Source: Actinomycetota bacterium
Lineage (GTDB): Bacteria; Actinomycetota; Rubrobacteria; Rubrobacterales; Rubrobacteraceae
NCBI GenBank assembly: GCA_902810695.1
Contig: CADDYV010000001.1
Coordinates: forward strand, 96,689-160,688
Direction: 5' to 3'
Length of the DNA stretch: 64,000 bases
Part shown: positions 1 through 7,003 of the stretch, in pieces
Numbering within the stretch: the stretch's first letter is position 1
Layout of the letters: the number at the start of each line of letters is the position of its first letter
Position numbers and translations under genes: made by a program
The notes under the pieces: generated by a model
Databases searched by the model: none
Told to the model about the DNA's origin: nothing
The model's input: the letters and a program-made list of their open reading frames with translations, nothing else

Positions 1-56
1 AGCCGGTAGCAAACGCATCATTAGGAAAAGCTGACACATGGGAAGAGTTGTAGAGT

Positions 57-773
57 TTGGCGGCGGGGGCGGAGTTGGACACTGACCCTTTTCTTGTTGA
101 GTACAGGCGGGTTCAGGAACAGGAATGCCAGGAGCTACTGCGGCTGCTTGAAGGTCTGGGGATAGCATCAGCCGACCGGGAGTACCGGCCGGGAGACGCC
201 ATCTATCGGGAAGGTGAGTACGGGGATGCGCTCTACATTCTGGTTTCGGGCGTAGTGAAGTTGTTCCGAGCCTACTCGGGGAGCAAGGAGGCCACGCTCA
301 GGCTTCTAAGGCCCTGGGATATCTTCGGGCACCTGGCGTTCGCAGGTGAGACCAAGCAGCTCGCTTACGCGGAGGCCGTTACCGAGTGTAGGGTAACGAA
401 GGTTCCCAAAATATTCGTCGAGCGGGCTATCCGGCAGGACCCCAGGGTGGCCTTCAAGATAATGACCCTTCTCGAGCTCAGGCTGGTCCAGTACGAGGAG
501 TTGGTCAAGTGCCTGCTCCCGCGTGAAACCGAGGTGCGCATCGCCAACCTCCTGCCGATGCTGGCCCAGAAGTTCGGCGAGAGCAGCGGGGACGGCGCGG
601 TTACGATAGACCTTCGTCTCACCCACCAGGAACTGGCGGCGATGGTAGCCTCTACCCGCGAGTCCGTTACCAAGGTTCTAAACGACATGCGCAACCGGGG
701 TGTGATCCAGATAGAATCCGGGCGCATCACCCTCAAAGACTCGCACGCCCTGGCCGAGCTTGGCCGCGCGTAA
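57..773 (+). CDS. Crp/Fnr family transcriptional regulator
   Basis: A 238-residue two-domain regulator. Residues about 35-135 read as a cyclic-nucleotide-binding beta-barrel (YRPGDAIYREGEYGDALYIL and the following GVVKLFRAY strand), and residues about 150-225 as a Crp-type winged helix (LTHQELAAMVASTRESVTKVLNDM is the recognition region). No cysteine cluster of the Fnr type is present near the N-terminus, so an iron-sulfur oxygen sensor is unlikely; the ligand cannot be told from sequence. The chosen start is a TTG at 57 about nine bases after a GGAAGAG; a second TTG at 75 is possible. It stands just upstream of uppP on the same strand but with no evident functional link. Confidence 0.9.
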   Translation: MAAGAELDTDPFLVEYRRVQEQECQELLRLLEGLGIASADREYRPGDAIYREGEYGDALYILVSGVVKLFRAYSGSKEATLRLLRPWDIFGHLAFAGETKQLAYAEAVTECRVTKVPKIFVERAIRQDPRVAFKIMTLLELRLVQYEELVKCLLPRETEVRIANLLPMLAQKFGESSGDGAVTIDLRLTHQELAAMVASTRESVTKVLNDMRNRGVIQIESGRITLKDSHALAELGRA

Positions 774-848
774 ACCCCTACTCGCGGACTGTGGGCGCTT
801 GTTTTATCCTTCGGGCTGTGATGTCTGGAGCCGGAGGGCCATAAGATC

Positions 849-1667
849 CTGGAAATCTTCGAAGCGGTTTTTCTCGGCGTGGTCCAGGGGCTCACGGAGT
901 TCCTGCCCGTCTCGAGTTCGGGACACCTGCTGCTGGCGCAGTATTTCCTGGGTCTGAACGAGAGACGTTTCGGGCTCGCTTTTGATGCGGCGCTGCATCT
1001 CGGGACGGCCCTCGCCGTTCTGTTGTTTTTCTGGCGGGATATCCTGCGGCTGGCTAGAGCGTTTTTGAGGTCGTTGCGGCGGGGGCCAGACTTTCTGGAT
1101 CTCGATGAGCGCATGGCCTACATGCTCATCGTCGCGTCCATCCCGGCGGTGATCATCGGGGGGCTGTTCGAGGGGTTTTTCGCGACAGCGGTTCGCTCTC
1201 CCTGGGTCGTGGTCTTCACCCTGGTGCTGGTGGGCGCGCTGTTTCTGGTCGGCGAGGCCGTAGGGCTCAAAAGGCGCAGGGCCTCGAAGCTCTCTTTTGT
1301 GGAAGCGTTCGGGATCGGACTCGCGCAGGCGGCGTCGCTGGTTCCCGGCGTCTCGCGCTCGGGGGCGACGATAACCCTGGGGCTGTTCCTGGGACTCCGC
1401 CGTGAGGAGGCGGCGCGATTCTCCTTCCTGATGAGCTTCCCGATCACGACCGGCGCGGGGCTTCTGAGCCTGGCCCAGTCCGCAAGCGGAGGTATGGGCG
1501 CCCACCAGGTGGCGATGTTCGTCGCGGGGTGCATCTCCGCCGCTCTGGTGGGATACCTAGCGATCCGCTTTCTCCTGAACTACCTGGCCGGGCATAGCCT
1601 GCGGGTCTTCGCCTACTACCGGTTCGGGCTCGCGGCCTTCGTCGCGCTCCTCTTGCTCATCTTTTGA
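849..1667 (+). CDS. uppP: Undecaprenyl-diphosphatase (UppP/BacA)
   Basis: Integral membrane phosphatase that recycles undecaprenyl pyrophosphate to the monophosphate carrier for peptidoglycan synthesis and gives bacitracin resistance. Family signatures are QGLTEFLPVSSSGH near the N-terminus and PGVSRSGATI in the middle, with the usual hydrophobic helices between them. The first ATG/GTG/TTG is the GTG at 879, but starting there removes the conserved residues LEIFEAVFLGV that precede the first motif and are readable in frame back to a stop at 819-821. A GGAGG at 833-837 lies upstream of an ATC at 846 and a CTG at 849, so a non-AUG start is proposed. The family call is secure; the exact start is not. 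Confidence 0.9.
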   Translation: MEIFEAVFLGVVQGLTEFLPVSSSGHLLLAQYFLGLNERRFGLAFDAALHLGTALAVLLFFWRDILRLARAFLRSLRRGPDFLDLDERMAYMLIVASIPAVIIGGLFEGFFATAVRSPWVVVFTLVLVGALFLVGEAVGLKRRRASKLSFVEAFGIGLAQAASLVPGVSRSGATITLGLFLGLRREEAARFSFLMSFPITTGAGLLSLAQSASGGMGAHQVAMFVAGCISAALVGYLAIRFLLNYLAGHSLRVFAYYRFGLAAFVALLLLIF

Positions 1668-1916
1668 CACGCTACAAGAAGTTTTGGTAACTTATGTCAA
1701 TCATGCGTGCCGGAATGATATCAGGCTTCCAAAAGCAGCGCCGCGGTTTCCGCCTGCCGGCCCTACGATTTAGCTAGGAGGAGCGCGACCGCGCCACGGC
1801 GGCTGCGCTTCTCCCGTTTTAAGTTCTCACCGTACAACCTTCCTGGAGGTACATCGAAGTCGTGTTCGCCTTGAAGTTCAGAATATGCATAGCAGTAACC
1901 GTCGAGGAGCGCGGGC

Positions 1917-3026
1917 GTGTTTGCCAGGGATAGGCAGGAGGCGCCCGAAGAGATGGGTGTGCTCCGGCAGAAGATAGACACGGTGGATGCGGAGATCGTG
2001 CGCCTGCTCGACGAGCGGGCGCGGTTTGCGCGCAGGATCGGGGAGATCAAACGCGAGAAAGGGCTCGACGCCTACGCCCCGGCGAGAGAGCGGCTGGTGC
2101 TGGACCGGGTGATGTCTCTGAGCGAGGGGGAGTTCCCCAGATCGGGGCTCGAAGCCGTTTTCCGGGAGATCATCTCCTGCTCGATATCGCTCGAAGCCAG
2201 GTTGAAGGTCGCCTATCTCGGACCGGAGACTACCTTCACCCACGAGGCGGCTCGCAGGTCTTTCGGGACCAGCGTGGAGATGGCGCCGCGTGCGACGGTA
2301 GCGGAGGTCTTTACGAATGTGGAGCGCGGTGAGGCTCAGTACGGGGTAGTTCCCGTCGAGAACTCTATGGAGGGAGCCGTAGCCCATACCCTGGACGAGC
2401 TGATGAACAGCCCGCTGAAGATCTGCGGCGAAATCTACCTGCCCGTCTCGCAGAACCTGCTCTCGAAGGAGGAGTCTCTGGGCAGCGTCTCGCGCGTCTT
2501 TTCCCACCCGATGGCGCTCTCTCAGGTTTCTTCCTGGCTCCGCCGCGAGCTTCCTCGCGCGAGGGTGGAGGAGGTGGAGTCTACGGGAGAGGCGGCGCGC
2601 AAGGCTGCCAGAGAAGCTGGGGTCGCCGCCGTCGGGAGCGAGCTCGCCGCCGAGGTTTACGGCCTGAACGTCCTGGCGCGCAACATCCAGGACGCCAGGG
2701 CCAACGCCACCCGGTTCATCGTGCTCGGAAAATCCTGGTCGGAGCCTACCGGCAGGGACAAGACGAGCGTGGTCTTCTCGGTCAAGGACCGTCCGGGAGT
2801 CTTGAGGGACGCGCTCGCTTCGTTCGCCGAGGAGGGTATCAACCTGACCCGCATCGAGAGCCGCCCGAGCCGCAAGCGGGCCTGGACATACGTTTTCTTC
2901 GCGGACTTCCAGGGGCACCCACAAGAGGAGAGGGTGAAGCGAGCATTGATGGCCCTCGAAGAACACTGCCCGTATGTCAGCGTGATCGGGGCCTACCCCG
3001 AAGTCTCCGCCGAGGTGTTCGGGTAA
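1917..3026 (+). CDS. pheA: Bifunctional chorismate mutase / prephenate dehydratase (P-protein)
   Basis: Makes phenylpyruvate from chorismate in phenylalanine synthesis. Residues about 12-85 form an AroQ-type chorismate mutase (LRQKIDTVDAEIVRLLDERA), about 95-270 a prephenate dehydratase (VAYLGPETTFTHEAA, and the catalytic TRFIVLG element), and the C-terminus an ACT domain with the ESRP motif typical of phenylalanine feedback binding. Start GTG at 1917 has GAGGAG seven bases upstream; ATG 1953 is less likely. The 249 bases before it (1668-1916) hold no gene; a TGGTAACTT extended -10-like element is at 1685-1693. No T-box or Phe-rich leader peptide is visible. A small HARE-HTH gene follows in the same frame. 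Confidence 0.94.
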   Translation: MFARDRQEAPEEMGVLRQKIDTVDAEIVRLLDERARFARRIGEIKREKGLDAYAPARERLVLDRVMSLSEGEFPRSGLEAVFREIISCSISLEARLKVAYLGPETTFTHEAARRSFGTSVEMAPRATVAEVFTNVERGEAQYGVVPVENSMEGAVAHTLDELMNSPLKICGEIYLPVSQNLLSKEESLGSVSRVFSHPMALSQVSSWLRRELPRARVEEVESTGEAARKAAREAGVAAVGSELAAEVYGLNVLARNIQDARANATRFIVLGKSWSEPTGRDKTSVVFSVKDRPGVLRDALASFAEEGINLTRIESRPSRKRAWTYVFFADFQGHPQEERVKRALMALEEHCPYVSVIGAYPEVSAEVFG

Positions 3027-3035
3027 GGAACGGCT

Positions 3036-3263
3036 CTGGACTTCAAGAGCGCCGCGAGGGAAGTTTTGAGAGAGGTCGGACACCCCCTGCACTACACGGA
3101 TATAACCGAGCTTGCGCTGGAGGCCGGATACCTTGAGAGCGCCGGGAGAACCCCGCACAACACCATGCGCGCGCGGCTCTCGGTGGACGTGAGGGATAAC
3201 CCCGATACACCTTTCGCTCAGACGGCCCCCGGCGTCTACGGCCTCAAAGGTATGCGAGGGTAA
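3036..3263 (+). CDS. Small HARE-HTH domain protein, likely CTG start
   Basis: A protein of about 75 residues that is essentially one HARE-HTH fold, the winged-helix module also found in the RNA polymerase delta subunit and in some chromatin and restriction proteins. The core reads DFKSAAREVLREVG, PLHYTDITELALEAG and then a C-terminal strand region ending in GVYGLKGMRG. The only ATG/GTG/TTG is TTG 3066, which would cut off the first helix. Reading back in frame, CTG at 3036 follows an AAGGA (3025-3029) by six bases and gives a complete domain, and the pheA stop codon lies just before. Probably co-transcribed with pheA; a DNA- or polymerase-binding role is inferred from the fold only. Confidence 0.72.
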   Translation: MDFKSAAREVLREVGHPLHYTDITELALEAGYLESAGRTPHNTMRARLSVDVRDNPDTPFAQTAPGVYGLKGMRG

Positions 3264-3311
3264 TGATGTATATTGAGCCCTGTAAAATCGCAATTTCTAG
3301 GAGCGTTGCTG

Positions 3312-4109
3312 ATGGTTGAGGTTGCCAACAAAGCGGCTGAGGCCGCCTGGAAGATCAAAAACCTGAAAGACTACGACCGGAGACTGGAGAGAGCGGCGAG
3401 AAGGGTGGACGAGCTCTCGCGCGAGCGGGGCGAGGCTGCGCTGGTGATCTACGAGGCCGCCCTGGCGAACAGCGGGCGTCCTGCGGAGGAAGTTCGTGGC
3501 CTGGTCCGTAGATTCCGCGAGACCTTCGAGGACGAGGACGAGCCGCTGACCATCCCGAGGGTTAGCGGCATCATGAACGTCGGGGGAGACGAGTGGTTCT
3601 TCGGCGAGGAGGATCTGAGGCTCATGACCGGGAGGTTGCTGGGACAGTTCCAGCATCGGGTAGCCCAGTACAACTACGTGGACGAGCGAGAAGTCTTGAG
3701 GCGCTGGGCCGACTCCCACGACACGGCTCTGTTCATCCGGCGGCGCATATGCGACACGGAGCCTATAGCGGGCGTGGTCCCCGGCGTTGACCTTGCCATG
3801 ATGCAGCATTTGCGGGTCGCCGCCGGGGGCAACACCCTTATCCCTTCAGCGGGTGTGGCGAGCGTTCTCGAAACGCTCGGTTTTGGTCAGGCCGGGGATG
3901 ACTACGAGGTACTCGCCCGCGCGGAAGAACTGGCGTTGCACCTGGATCTCCCCGCCCCGATAGTCGGGGAGATGCTCGAAGAGTTTGCCCGCGAGTCCTT
4001 TTCGGACTTCCCGGAACCGCCGGAGCCCGAGGAGCCACAAGAGGAGACGGAGGAAGCTGAGGAACAGGAGCCTTCTGAAGAACCAGAAGATTCCGGGAAA
4101 ACGGAGTAA
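3312..4109 (+). CDS. Hypothetical protein with acidic C-terminal tail
   Basis: A soluble protein of 265 residues that I do not recognise. The N-terminal 60 residues are helical and charged (AEAAWKIKNLKDYDRRLERA), the middle has NVGGDEWFFGEEDLRLMTGRL and a RRRICDTEP segment, and the last 35 residues are almost all Glu, Pro and Ser, probably disordered. No signal peptide or membrane segment. ATG 3312 is preferred because AGGAG (3299-3303) sits eight bases upstream; a TTG at 3273 would add 13 residues. It lies in line with pheA and the HARE-HTH gene and upstream of the HTH/cold-shock gene. The function is unknown. Confidence 0.75.
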   Translation: MVEVANKAAEAAWKIKNLKDYDRRLERAARRVDELSRERGEAALVIYEAALANSGRPAEEVRGLVRRFRETFEDEDEPLTIPRVSGIMNVGGDEWFFGEEDLRLMTGRLLGQFQHRVAQYNYVDEREVLRRWADSHDTALFIRRRICDTEPIAGVVPGVDLAMMQHLRVAAGGNTLIPSAGVASVLETLGFGQAGDDYEVLARAEELALHLDLPAPIVGEMLEEFARESFSDFPEPPEPEEPQEETEEAEEQEPSEEPEDSGKTE

Positions 4110-4146
4110 AACTCCCGGAGAGGATGCTTTGCAAGAAGCTCCGGGA
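4091..4146 (+). other. Three mutually complementary segments (alternative hairpins)
   Basis: TCCGGGA at 4092-4098, TCCCGGA at 4113-4119 and TCCGGGA at 4140-4146 can pair as first-with-second or second-with-third (the latter extends to eight base pairs, loop 18), but not both. The set spans the stop of the upstream gene and the leader of the HTH/cold-shock gene. There is no T-tract. It could be an RNA switch, a Rho-assisted terminator or chance. Confidence 0.35.
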
Positions 4147-4249
4147 TGATAGAATGCCTGAGAGTATCGTCAAGAATTCGTTGGGCACAATCTAACATCG
4201 CGTTGGCCGGAGCATAACTTCGGAAGAAATTTGAGGAGCAAACGCTAGT

Positions 4250-4927
4250 ATGGCAGAGTCGAAAAAACGTGTTGCGTTAAAACCGCACACAAAGCAAATC
4301 CAAGAATGGGTTGACGCGGGCAAGAGTGATGAATGGATCGCCGATGCTTTGGGAACCAGCGCCTCTTCCGTACAGTCTTTCCGCAGCCGCAACGATATCT
4401 ACCGCCGCGACAGGGTAAATCGCGAGCCCGAGAGCATCTTCGAGGGCGTTCTGGATCACGGCGAGCGCGACGGCTGGGGGATGTGGTTCGACCCCTCGGT
4501 GGCCGAGGATCCCATCTGGAAGGAGCACTGGGCAGGGGTTGACGCGGTAACGGTCAAGATAGCCCAGGACTCGATAGTTCTGGAGGCCGATCACCAGGAG
4601 TCCCGGACGACAGAGAATAGTGGAGGTAGCGAAGCCGCTTCGGCGGCAGCGCCGCTGGATACGGACGGAAAGACCGGAAGCCTTTTTACTGCTGAGCCCC
4701 CGGATTCTCCAGAAGCTGGAGGACCCCGAGAGCGGGGGCGGGTCAAGTGGTTTGACGCGGACAAGGGCTACGGCTTTCTGGTGCGCGCTACCGGCGAGGA
4801 CATCTTCGTGCACCACTCGGAGGTAGTGGGGGATCCGGGAACCCTGGAGCCGGGCGGCGACGTGGAGTACGAGGTGGGTCAGAACGAGCGAGGCCCAAAC
4901 GCACGCCGCGTTCGGCTCGTGGGCTGA
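4250..4927 (+). CDS. HTH and cold-shock domain fusion protein
   Basis: Residues about 10-55 look like a short helix-turn-helix (TKQIQEWVDAGKSDEWIADALG followed by SSVQSFRSRNDIYR). A central part of about 65 residues is rich in Trp and acidic residues, then comes a Ser/Pro/Gly linker, and residues about 155-225 are a complete cold-shock domain (GRVKWFDADKGYGFLV and EDIFVHHSEV are its RNP1- and RNP2-type strands). Ordinary Csp proteins are about 70 residues long, so this is an unusual architecture that could bind both DNA and single-stranded nucleic acid. ATG 4250 has GAGGAG 11 bases upstream. The leader carries alternative hairpin segments. Confidence 0.85.
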   Translation: MAESKKRVALKPHTKQIQEWVDAGKSDEWIADALGTSASSVQSFRSRNDIYRRDRVNREPESIFEGVLDHGERDGWGMWFDPSVAEDPIWKEHWAGVDAVTVKIAQDSIVLEADHQESRTTENSGGSEAASAAAPLDTDGKTGSLFTAEPPDSPEAGGPRERGRVKWFDADKGYGFLVRATGEDIFVHHSEVVGDPGTLEPGGDVEYEVGQNERGPNARRVRLVG

Positions 4928-4955
4928 AGATAGAGGCAAGAAAATTGCGCTGTTC

Positions 4956-5588
4956 TCAGGCGAGCAGATGCTCGACCGAAGCAAGCTCCAGAAGTTTGGG
5001 AGCCTGTCCGTCGGTGTTGCACGATATTCTCGTGATCGAGGCGTTCGGGGCGCGTTCTGAGCCGGGGAGGATCTCCGGTCCGAAAAGCTCTCTCAGATAA
5101 GCTCGCATGGCCCCGCCGTGCGAGACGATGAGCAGACGATCCCCTTCGGCGTGGCGGGCGCGGATGCCGGATAGTGCTTCGGCGAATCTCTGCAGCACCT
5201 CTTCGTCGGTCTCAGCGCCCACCAGGATCCAGCCTTCCTCTTCGGGCAGGCTTGCGAGTTTTCTTACGAGATCGGGGTTGCGCGCTTCCCGCTCGGCCCG
5301 CGTGGTGCCTTCGAGCATCCCTCCACGACGCTCCACGAGGCCGGGGACGGTAACGACCTCGCCATCAAAGTCGGCCTCGCGGGCTATGATCCTGGCGGTC
5401 TCCAGCGCCCTTAGAAGCGGGCTGGAGTAGATGCCGGATATTTCTTCTTTCGCCAGCGCGCGGCCCGTCTTGCGCGCCTGCTCTCTCCCTTCCTCAGAGA
5501 GCGGAAAGTCAAGCTGGCCCTGCCAGATGCCGCTGGCATTCGCCGTAGACTGCCCGTGGCGGATCAAAACTATCTCCTGATAAAGCAT
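4956..5588 (-). CDS. Histidine phosphatase family protein (phosphoglycerate mutase-like)
   Basis: A 210-residue member of the branch-1 histidine phosphatase superfamily. It has the catalytic LIRHGQSTAN near residue 8, the substrate-binding YSSPLLRALETA, and the second histidine in VSHGGAMRAYL. These enzymes range from cofactor-dependent phosphoglycerate mutases to broad acid and sugar phosphatases; length and motifs do not fix the substrate. The start ATG at 5588 has no Shine-Dalgarno, and TAATCT lies six bases upstream, so the mRNA may be leaderless. It is transcribed away from the hypothetical gene at 5687. Confidence 0.9.
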   Translation of the reverse strand: MLYQEIVLIRHGQSTANASGIWQGQLDFPLSEEGREQARKTGRALAKEEISGIYSSPLLRALETARIIAREADFDGEVVTVPGLVERRGGMLEGTTRAEREARNPDLVRKLASLPEEEGWILVGAETDEEVLQRFAEALSGIRARHAEGDRLLIVSHGGAMRAYLRELFGPEILPGSERAPNASITRISCNTDGQAPKLLELASVEHLLA

Positions 5589-5635
5589 CAGAATAGATTA
5601 GTGCATGGAGGACGTATCCGGCAAATCTTCCAAAA

Positions 5636-5644
5636 TGGTAAAAT
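5636..5644 (+). promoter_or_regulatory. Extended -10 promoter element
   Basis: TGGTAAAAT is one mismatch from the extended -10 consensus TGnTATAAT and lies 42 bases before the proposed ATG at 5687. No good -35 is visible, which is usual for extended -10 promoters. It lies in a divergent intergenic gap. Confidence 0.4.
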
Positions 5645-5686
5645 CCGGTATTCGGTATCGAAGCCATGGCTGAGGGGGGAATCGGG

Positions 5687-6532
5687 ATGTTCTGGAGGCA
5701 TCGAGGCCACGCGTTGGATGAGCAGCTTGATGATGAGGGTTTCATAGCTTTGTCTGAACCTATAGAAGTAGACCGCGATGCGCCGCGTCCTGCGGCCATA
5801 CTCCGGATCGTTGGCGAGTTCGAGCAGCGCGGCAAGGACGTGGTAGACCTCTTCGAGGAGGTGGAATCTCCCTACGGTCGGGCTGTGCTTCCGATCCACC
5901 TGCGCGATGAGGAAGGAGACCTCTTCATCGAGGTTCTGACCGTGCCTTGGGATGATTCGAGTTTTGAGGATGCGCTAAGGGCCGCAGCCGTGTTGCGGAA
6001 CTCGCGGTACGCCGGGGCCAGGCTCGAACTTCTTAGCGCCTACCCCGCCCCCGAAGAGATGGCTTTTTTCTTCGGCCGATCTCCGGCAGCGTTGCTCCAG
6101 TTGGACCTTCTGCAGGAAGTCCGGGAGGACAGAGAGCCGGAGGCCCTCGCCGAGGCATTTAGGAAGACCGCCGCCCGCCACTGGGGGGTGGATCTGGACT
6201 ACGACGCGAGATGCCTGCCGCTGGTAGAGGAGCTTCTGAAGGTTCTCCTGCGCAAAGACGAAAAGCTTGCCCCAAAATCGCCGGTTCTGGATGTCTTCGT
6301 AGAGGGTTTGGGCTGCTATCTGGGTGAGATCATACGTAACAACGCCAGAGAGGCAGGCTCCTGGGATATGGAGCAGGGGAGCGAGGGAAACTGGACCATT
6401 GGATTTCGAACGCGTAGCGCGGACCCCATCAGCGAGGCCCGCGCCTTTTTGAACAACGGAACCGAGCGTTCTCTTTCTAACTATGTAGGCTCAGAACTCG
6501 AAGAGTTGAACCGCGACCGGAACTACTCGTAA
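5687..6532 (+). CDS. Hypothetical protein
   Basis: A 281-residue soluble acidic protein without a family I can name. It begins MFWRHRGHALDEQL, has an EPIEVDRD segment followed by alternating strands and helices (RPAAILRIVGEFEQRG), a Trp-containing middle (LTVPWDDSSFEDAL), and a C-terminal half with FVEGLGCYLGEIIRNN. The ATG at 5687 is preferred over 5666 because a GAGGGGG run lies eight bases upstream. Its 3' end overlaps the convergent glutaredoxin gene by ten bases. The GCYLGEIIR stretch resembles patterns in some uncharacterised immunity-type or DUF proteins, but that is too weak for a call. Confidence 0.75.
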   Translation: MFWRHRGHALDEQLDDEGFIALSEPIEVDRDAPRPAAILRIVGEFEQRGKDVVDLFEEVESPYGRAVLPIHLRDEEGDLFIEVLTVPWDDSSFEDALRAAAVLRNSRYAGARLELLSAYPAPEEMAFFFGRSPAALLQLDLLQEVREDREPEALAEAFRKTAARHWGVDLDYDARCLPLVEELLKVLLRKDEKLAPKSPVLDVFVEGLGCYLGEIIRNNAREAGSWDMEQGSEGNWTIGFRTRSADPISEARAFLNNGTERSLSNYVGSELEELNRDRNYS

Positions 6533-6774
6533 CGCTTGCGCAGCTCCCGGATAATGTTTGTCGAATCTACCAGAACCTCATCACCAATGGTCAGAATCGG
6601 GATGGCCCGCTGCCCGGAGAGGCGTATAACCTCTTCTCTGCCGTCGGCGTCCGCGTTAACCGGTTCGTAAGGAAGATCCAGCCTGTCCAACTCGTTCTTT
6701 ACCCGCCGGCAGTACGGGCAGTAGCTCCCCGTATATAGCTTGATGGGTTCTTTACTTGTTTGGGTTGCAGGCAA
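6523..6774 (-). CDS. Glutaredoxin family protein
   Basis: A thioredoxin-fold thiol-disulfide oxidoreductase of 83 residues with the classical dithiol active site CPYC (YTGSYCPYCRRVKNELDRL), the cis-proline region RAIPILTIGD and the substrate-binding end DSTNIIRELR. In an actinobacterium this could be a mycoredoxin- or NrdH-like protein; the CPYC site and the length do not decide. The TTG at 6774 is chosen because GGAGG lies six bases upstream in the transcript; longer in-frame starts add a segment outside the fold. The 3' end overlaps the convergent gene by ten bases. Confidence 0.92.
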   Translation of the reverse strand: MPATQTSKEPIKLYTGSYCPYCRRVKNELDRLDLPYEPVNADADGREEVIRLSGQRAIPILTIGDEVLVDSTNIIRELRKRYE

Positions 6775-6829
6775 AATCAACCTCCAAATCTGCGCTTGCA
6801 AGATTTTCCTTCCAAAATCCTCAACCCAC

Positions 6830-6835
6830 ATTATA
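6830..6835 (-). promoter_or_regulatory. Consensus -10 box for the glutaredoxin gene
   Basis: The minus strand reads GATATAATG, a perfect TATAAT, about 56 bases before the glutaredoxin start. No convincing -35 hexamer lies 16-18 bases upstream. Confidence 0.4.
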
Positions 6836-7003
6836 TCCTGGATCGTGGAGAGTCCTATACTCCAGGTTGATCAAAATAGATAACAGCTTCATAAAAGTTG
6901 CTGGAATAACCTGGCATCGCATGCTAGGGTTGATTCGTTTTGTTGGAAGGTAAGATGGGACAGATCGGGCCGAAGAGCTTGCTTACAGTGTGGAGGATAG
7001 CCG

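Noticed and set aside
1668..1916. T-box or other riboswitch in the pheA leader
   Set aside because: No T-box core sequence and no recognisable aptamer pattern were found.
1863..1934. Possible pheA leader peptide starting GTG TTC GCC
   Set aside because: Only two Phe codons, no terminator/antiterminator pair, and no T-run before pheA.
1878..3293. A 471-codon open frame on the minus strand
   Set aside because: Antisense to pheA and the HARE-HTH gene; composition is typical of a shadow frame.
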